A DNA stretch of 64,000 bases from an uncultured Bacilli bacterium (lineage in GTDB: Bacteria > Bacillota_I > Bacilli_A > RF39 > UBA660), in NCBI GenBank assembly GCA_947626095.1, contig CANQQV010000005.1, positions 1 to 64,000 on the forward strand, written 5' to 3'. The translations under genes and the position numbers were made by a program. The notes below the pieces were generated by a model. That model was not told the origin of the DNA. It worked only from the letters and a program-made list of their open reading frames with translations, and did not search any database. Of this stretch, positions 60,232 to 64,000 are shown piece by piece; position 1 is the stretch's first letter, and each line of letters starts with the position of its first letter.

Positions 60232-60562
60232 GTATTACACCTCCACATCTAAATAAGCTCCCTTATTATAATATTAAGATTTAAAAATTGTCAAGAAATA
60301 TCGGGCTATAGTTCAATTTTGGCATGAATTAGACATTTATCAACAGCATCCTGTGAATATGTGGATAACTTTTTGCACATGTTTATTTGAAATTTGTGGA
60401 TAATGTGGATAAATGGCTTATTCTTAGGTATTTTGTGTCGTTTTTTGTCGATAAGCTTGTTTATATATTTGTGGATGAAAAAATTTTTAAAAATATTGCT
60501 TTTATTTTTCCACAGGTTGAGTTAAAATATTTGTACATAAATGGCAAAGTGGGGTGATGGGA
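60232..60562. other. Replication origin oriC, rpmH-dnaA part
   Basis: Gene-free, AT-rich. DnaA boxes: perfect TGTGGATAA at 60360-60368, 60395-60403 and 60404-60412 (the last two directly adjacent), near matches TTATCAACA 60337-60345, TGTGGATGA 60470-60478 and TTTTCCACA 60506-60514. A T/A-rich stretch (60478-60510) between the last two is a candidate unwinding region. The rpmH and dnaA promoters also lie here. Confidence 0.92.
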
Positions 60563-61924
60563 TTGAACTCAGAAGAGATCTGGGCACATTTTTTAGATAT
60601 AATTAAAGAAAAACTTAACCCAGTATCTTTTAGTACATGGTTTAGAGATACTAAATTACATGAAATTACTGATTCAAAGATAGTATTACAAGTACCAATG
60701 CCTTTACACAAAAAATTTTTATTATCAAATTATTATGATTTAATGGATGAGGCTTTTTCTAAAATTACAGGGGTAAAAAGGGATATAGAATGTTTATTGG
60801 AAGAAGAAATTGAAGCTCCAGTTACAGAATTAATTAATGAGGTTGTTAATGAACAAGTAGATATTCACAATGATGATACTCCTTTTGAAACTAATTTAAA
60901 ACCAAGTTTAAATTTTGATAATTTTGTAGTAGGGGATACGAATAAATTTGCAAGAACAGCGGCTTTTGCCGTAGCTGAGAATCCTGGAGTTCAATTCAAT
61001 CCGTTATTTATATATGGAAAAAGTGGTATTGGAAAAACTCACTTAATGCATGCAATCGGTAACTACATTACGGAACATCATAAAGAACTTAAAGTATTAT
61101 ATGCAACTAGTGATGATTTTAGAAAAGATTATACTGGTAGTGATAGTAGTGATAATAAAGAATACTTTAATAAATTTAAGAATAAATATCGTAATGTTGA
61201 TGTTTTAATTATTGATGATATTCAATATTTAGTAGATGCAAAGAAAACCCAAGAAGAATTCTTTCATACTTTTAATTATTTACATGATAATAATAAACAG
61301 ATTATTATAAGTTCTGATAGATCACCTGATGATTTAAAATTATTAGAGGATAGACTTAGAAGTAGATTTGCTTGGGGATTACCAGTTGATATTTATCCAC
61401 CTGATTTTGACTTAAGATGTCGTATTATAAAAGATAAAATTAATAGAATACCTAATTTAGCGAATAAAATTACTGATGAAGCAGTAGAATTTATAGCTAA
61501 TAATTGTGATACTGATGTAAGAAGTATTGAAGGAGTAATAAATAGGTTAGTTGCTTATACGGCAATCTTTGTACCTAATAAATTAGATTTAGAATTTACA
61601 AACGAAGCACTAAAAGATTATTTAACAAAGAATCCTTATATGACTAATGATATTGTAAGTATTCAAAAGGCGGTAGCTGATTATTATAATATTACAGTTG
61701 AAGTATTAAAAGGAAAGAAAAGAAGTAAAGATATAGCTTATGCTAGAATGTTAGCAATGTACTTATGTCGTATGATGACAGATCAATCTTTTCCAAGAAT
61801 TGGCTTAGAATTTGGTGGTAAAGATCATTCAACAGTAATACATGCTGTTAATACAATTGAAGAAGACTTAAAAAATAATAGTCAATTAAAAGAAATTATT
61901 AATGAAATTAAATCTAAATTATAA
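60563..61924 (+). CDS. dnaA: Chromosomal replication initiator DnaA
   Basis: 453 residues. Domain I (SEEIWAHFLDIIKEKLNPVSFSTWF), linker, AAA domain with Walker A GKSGIGKTH and Walker B VLIIDDIQYL, and DNA-binding domain IV with GGKDHSTVIHAVNTIE. The best start is TTG 60563, because GGGGTGAT sits four bases upstream; ATG 60557 and GTG 60554 lie within that site but are possible. Confidence 0.97.
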   Translation: MNSEEIWAHFLDIIKEKLNPVSFSTWFRDTKLHEITDSKIVLQVPMPLHKKFLLSNYYDLMDEAFSKITGVKRDIECLLEEEIEAPVTELINEVVNEQVDIHNDDTPFETNLKPSLNFDNFVVGDTNKFARTAAFAVAENPGVQFNPLFIYGKSGIGKTHLMHAIGNYITEHHKELKVLYATSDDFRKDYTGSDSSDNKEYFNKFKNKYRNVDVLIIDDIQYLVDAKKTQEEFFHTFNYLHDNNKQIIISSDRSPDDLKLLEDRLRSRFAWGLPVDIYPPDFDLRCRIIKDKINRIPNLANKITDEAVEFIANNCDTDVRSIEGVINRLVAYTAIFVPNKLDLEFTNEALKDYLTKNPYMTNDIVSIQKAVADYYNITVEVLKGKKRSKDIAYARMLAMYLCRMMTDQSFPRIGLEFGGKDHSTVIHAVNTIEEDLKNNSQLKEIINEIKSKL

Positions 61925-62078
61925 GTTTGTTAATTAATTGTTAGTAAAAGAAGAATTATTAACAGGAAAAAATGAACGTTTTTTATAGATAATTGTGAGT
62001 AAAATCGTAGTTATTCACATTATTCACGTTGTAATAATAATAAAACTATAAAAAAATAAAAAGAAAGAAGGAAAATAA
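61925..62078. other. oriC, dnaA-dnaN part (second DnaA-box cluster)
   Basis: 154 bp with degenerate DnaA boxes: TGTGAGTAA 61994-62002, TTATTCACA 62011-62019 and TTATTCACG 62020-62028, the last two directly adjacent as in the upstream cluster. A bipartite origin flanking dnaA is known in Bacillus. Confidence 0.65.
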
Positions 62079-63197
62079 ATGAAATTTACGATTGAAAAAA
62101 ATATTTTATTAGAAAATTTATCAAACGTTGTTAAAGCTATTTCTACTAAAAATATTATTCCAATATTAAATGGTGTTAAATTTGAATTAAATGATGAAGG
62201 TTTATTTTTAACAGCTAGTGATAGTGAATTAACAATAAGAGCATTTATTGATAAGAAATCGATTACTAATGTAGAAAAAGAAGGATCTATAATAATTCAA
62301 AGTAAATATATATTAGATATAATAAGAAAGCTACCTTCAGATTTAATTAACTTTGAATTAATGGATGGTTTAAAAATAAAGATATCATCTGATAATAGTC
62401 AATATGATTTAAATTGTTTAGATCCTAAAGAATATCCAAGTTTAAAATTAGAAGAAGTAGAAAAACCTATAATTATTAAGGGAGATACATTTAAAACAAT
62501 TATCAGTCAAACAGCTTTTGCAATATCTACACAAGAATTAAGACCTTTACTTACAGGACTTAACTTTAAAATAGTAGGGGACTTACTTGAATGTATTGCA
62601 ACTGACTCTTACCGTCTTGCTAAAAAGAATATTACTTTAGATGTACCTAGTGAAGAAGAGATTAATATTGTTATACCTGGTAAGAATATAATGGAATTAG
62701 ATAAAATAATAAATGAAGATGAAGATGTAGAAATGCATGTCTTTACTAATAAAGTATTATTTAAATATAAAAATATAATCTTTCAAAGTAATCTTCTTTC
62801 TGGAACATATCCTAATACTTCTAATTTAATACCTAATGATTTTGCCATTATTGTTAATACTAAATTAGATAATTATTATAATGCTATTGATAGAGCAGCT
62901 TTACTTACACAAAATAAGGATAAAAATATTGTTAAAATGAGAATAAAAGGCAACCAAATGATTATTAACTCTTATGCATCAGAAATAGGTAAAGTAGAAG
63001 AAAAACTTGATATTGAAACGGCAGCTGATGCTAATATAGATATTTCATTTAGTGCTAAATATATGTTAGATGCTTTAAAAACAATGAAAGATGAAGAAAT
63101 ATTAATTTTACTTAATGGGGAAGTAAAACCAATTGTTATTAAATCAGTATCTGATGAATCTTTAATTCAATTAATTTTACCTATTAAAACATTTTAA
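62079..63197 (+). CDS. dnaN: DNA polymerase III sliding clamp (beta)
   Basis: 372 residues, three similar domains. Typical segments KFTIEKNILLENLSNVVKAIS, ATDSYRLAKK and C-terminal LIQLILPIKTF. AAAGAAGGAA precedes the ATG. Standard place after dnaA. Confidence 0.98.
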   Translation: MKFTIEKNILLENLSNVVKAISTKNIIPILNGVKFELNDEGLFLTASDSELTIRAFIDKKSITNVEKEGSIIIQSKYILDIIRKLPSDLINFELMDGLKIKISSDNSQYDLNCLDPKEYPSLKLEEVEKPIIIKGDTFKTIISQTAFAISTQELRPLLTGLNFKIVGDLLECIATDSYRLAKKNITLDVPSEEEINIVIPGKNIMELDKIINEDEDVEMHVFTNKVLFKYKNIIFQSNLLSGTYPNTSNLIPNDFAIIVNTKLDNYYNAIDRAALLTQNKDKNIVKMRIKGNQMIINSYASEIGKVEEKLDIETAADANIDISFSAKYMLDALKTMKDEEILILLNGEVKPIVIKSVSDESLIQLILPIKTF

Positions 63198-63211
63198 TTA
63201 AGAGAAAAATT

Positions 63212-63244
63212 AAATCACTTTCTGTAAAAGAGAGTGATTTTTTT
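63212..63244 (+). terminator. Terminator of dnaN
   Basis: 12-bp stem AAATCACTTTCT/AGAGAGTGATTT (one G-U pair), loop of five, then T-run; separates dnaN from comK. Confidence 0.85.
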
Positions 63245-63270
63245 GTGAAATAAAAAATTTTTGTAATTAA

Positions 63271-63303
63271 TCGACAGAATGTGACAAAATTCGACATTAT
63301 AAT
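63271..63303 (+). promoter_or_regulatory. comK promoter region with three phased GACA repeats
   Basis: Three imperfect 10-bp repeats TCGACAGAAT, GTGACAAAAT, TCGACATTAT place GACA at 63273, 63283 and 63293, directly upstream of and overlapping the -10 TATAAT (63298-63303). No good -35 hexamer, so activator-dependent transcription is plausible. Confidence 0.5.
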
Positions 63304-63347
63304 AGAGTATAAGGTTGGTAAATTTTGGAAAGAGGGAGGTTTTGGAT

Positions 63348-63800
63348 ATGGATTCTTATGAAATTAATAAGAATACAGTGGCTTTAGTACCAAAAGATGA
63401 TCATCATACAGTAGTATATGAAGTTGAAGATTCTTTTACTGTTGATAAACCAGTTTTAAAGATAGTAGAAGAAAGTTGTGAATATTTTGGTAGTTCATTA
63501 GAAGGAAGACAGATAGGAACTTCTAAATTAGTTGGTTTTACTCATAAAGTACCAGTTATTATTGAAGAAACATTTAATCTAATCTTTTTTCCAACGTTAT
63601 CACCAAAGAATAAAGAATGTTCATGGTTATCTTATGAACATATTTATAAGCCAAATAAGTTTAAAGATAAAACGATTATTGAGCTTAAAAATGGGAAAAA
63701 GTTACTAGTTGATGTATCGTCAGCGATAATAGATAATCAACTTTATCGTTGTTCAAGATTAAAAGATACATTACAAATGCGAAAAATTGCGAAAAAATGA
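63348..63800 (+). CDS. comK: ComK-family competence transcription factor
   Basis: 150 residues from ATG 63348 (GAGGGAGG upstream). ComK signature: YEINKNTVALVP, ESCEYFGSSLEGRQIGTSKLVGFTHKVPVIIEE, FFPTLSPKNKECSWLSYEHI. ComK is the master activator of DNA-uptake genes in Bacillus, binding paired AT-boxes in the minor groove. Most Bacilli carry the S4-domain yaaA gene between dnaN and recF; here that slot holds comK. It is its own transcription unit, flanked by terminators. Function as competence regulator is inferred from family. Confidence 0.88.
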   Translation: MDSYEINKNTVALVPKDDHHTVVYEVEDSFTVDKPVLKIVEESCEYFGSSLEGRQIGTSKLVGFTHKVPVIIEETFNLIFFPTLSPKNKECSWLSYEHIYKPNKFKDKTIIELKNGKKLLVDVSSAIIDNQLYRCSRLKDTLQMRKIAKK

Positions 63801-63802
63801 TT

Positions 63803-63828
63803 AAAAAGCTACTAAAAGGTAGCTTTTT
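63803..63828 (+). terminator. Terminator of comK
   Basis: 10-bp stem AAAAAGCTAC/GTAGCTTTTT, loop of six, T-run. Confidence 0.85.
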
Positions 63829-63905
63829 GTGTTATAATTTATTTGAGGTATGGGAGTACTCAAAAAATACTTTTGTTAATCTATGGTCGTAAAAGAGGCT
63901 AAAAA

Positions 63906-64000
63906 ATGAAGATACAACATTTGAGATTATTAAATTTTAGAAATTATGAAAAAATGGAAATTAGTTTTGATCCTAGTTATAACATAATATATGGTAATAA
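63906..64000 (+). CDS. recF: DNA repair and recombination protein RecF, N-terminal part
   Basis: 32 residues visible: MKIQHLRLLNFRNYEKMEIS...NIIYGNN, the RecF start leading into the Walker A (GxNGxGK), which is cut by the window edge. AGAGG precedes the ATG. RecF loads RecA at gaps; the dnaA-dnaN-recF order is conserved. Confidence 0.93.
   Translation, partial: MKIQHLRLLNFRNYEKMEISFDPSYNIIYGN

Noticed and set aside
63844-63905. Short frame between comK and recF (about nine codons)
   Set aside because: Too short and without family resemblance; probably leader sequence of recF.
1-64000. CRISPR arrays, insertion sequences, prophage or tRNA genes
   Set aside because: No regular repeat-spacer pattern, transposase, integrase or phage structural gene, and no tRNA cloverleaf was recognised on either strand.

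Overview
The window is an AT-rich, densely packed bacterial chromosome segment that ends at the replication origin. The gene set and order (rsmG-mnmG-mnmE-jag-yidC-rnpA-rpmH-oriC-dnaA-dnaN-recF, noc, soj/spo0J, ychF, rpsF-ssb-rpsR, spoIID-spoIIQ, murA, spoIIR-prmC-prfA, rpoE-argS-ywiB) match the left side of the origin in Bacillus. The spoIID, spoIIQ and spoIIR genes, murein genes and very low GC suggest a Gram-positive, endospore-related lineage of Bacilli, perhaps an uncultured gut relative of the Erysipelotrichales/RFN20 type. The taxon is inference. UGA is a stop codon: prfB is present and keeps its UGA-dependent programmed frameshift.

Region by region. 1-8546 (all minus strand): a type VII secretion-like locus. 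It runs EssC ATPase, EsaB-like ubiquitin fold, a double-length WXG100-like protein with its own promoter, three small helical or WXG-like proteins, an 86-residue protein, an ADP-ribosylglycohydrolase, and a large protein cut by the window edge. The last protein shares its N-terminal motif with the 86-residue one. No EssA, EssB or EsaA is visible. 8659-9740: rpsF-ssb-rpsR with a candidate S6:S18 leader. 9743-18018: YwaF-like, ychF, AbgT transporter, DUF951, MscS, parB, parA, ftsH. 18050-27455: tilS, prfB, an unusual PurA homologue whose catalytic Asp is Ser, a giant Ig-repeat surface protein, and metK under a SAM-I riboswitch.

27603-35269 is the most lineage-specific stretch: membrane and lipoproteins, a geranylgeranyl-reductase-like flavoprotein, CHAP and VanX-type wall peptidases, and an MBOAT/DHHW polysaccharide acylation pair. 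35399-45844: secA, hpf, a degenerate actin-like protein, spoIIQ, spoIID, DUF1146, rpiB, an ATP-grasp protein, rpmE, then a four-helix membrane protein directly downstream of a ~440-nt structured noncoding RNA (candidate OLE RNA with OapA), murA and spoIIR. 45887-54017: prmC, prfA, rpoE, argS, DUF1934, a class A PBP and noc. 54075-60231: the rsmG to rpmH block, with a perfect 18-bp Noc-site palindrome. 60232-64000: bipartite oriC around dnaA, then dnaN, a comK homologue in the slot between dnaN and recF, and the start of recF.

Genes are mostly co-oriented leftward (away from oriC) up to rpmH, with dnaA onward rightward, as expected for leading-strand placement on both sides of the origin. Many intrinsic terminators overlap stop codons, and a few overlap the next gene's ribosome binding site, a sign of strong compaction. 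The items I would follow first are the candidate OLE/OapA pair, the reduced T7SS locus with its candidate effector/immunity genes, the PurZ-like enzyme, and origin-linked comK.
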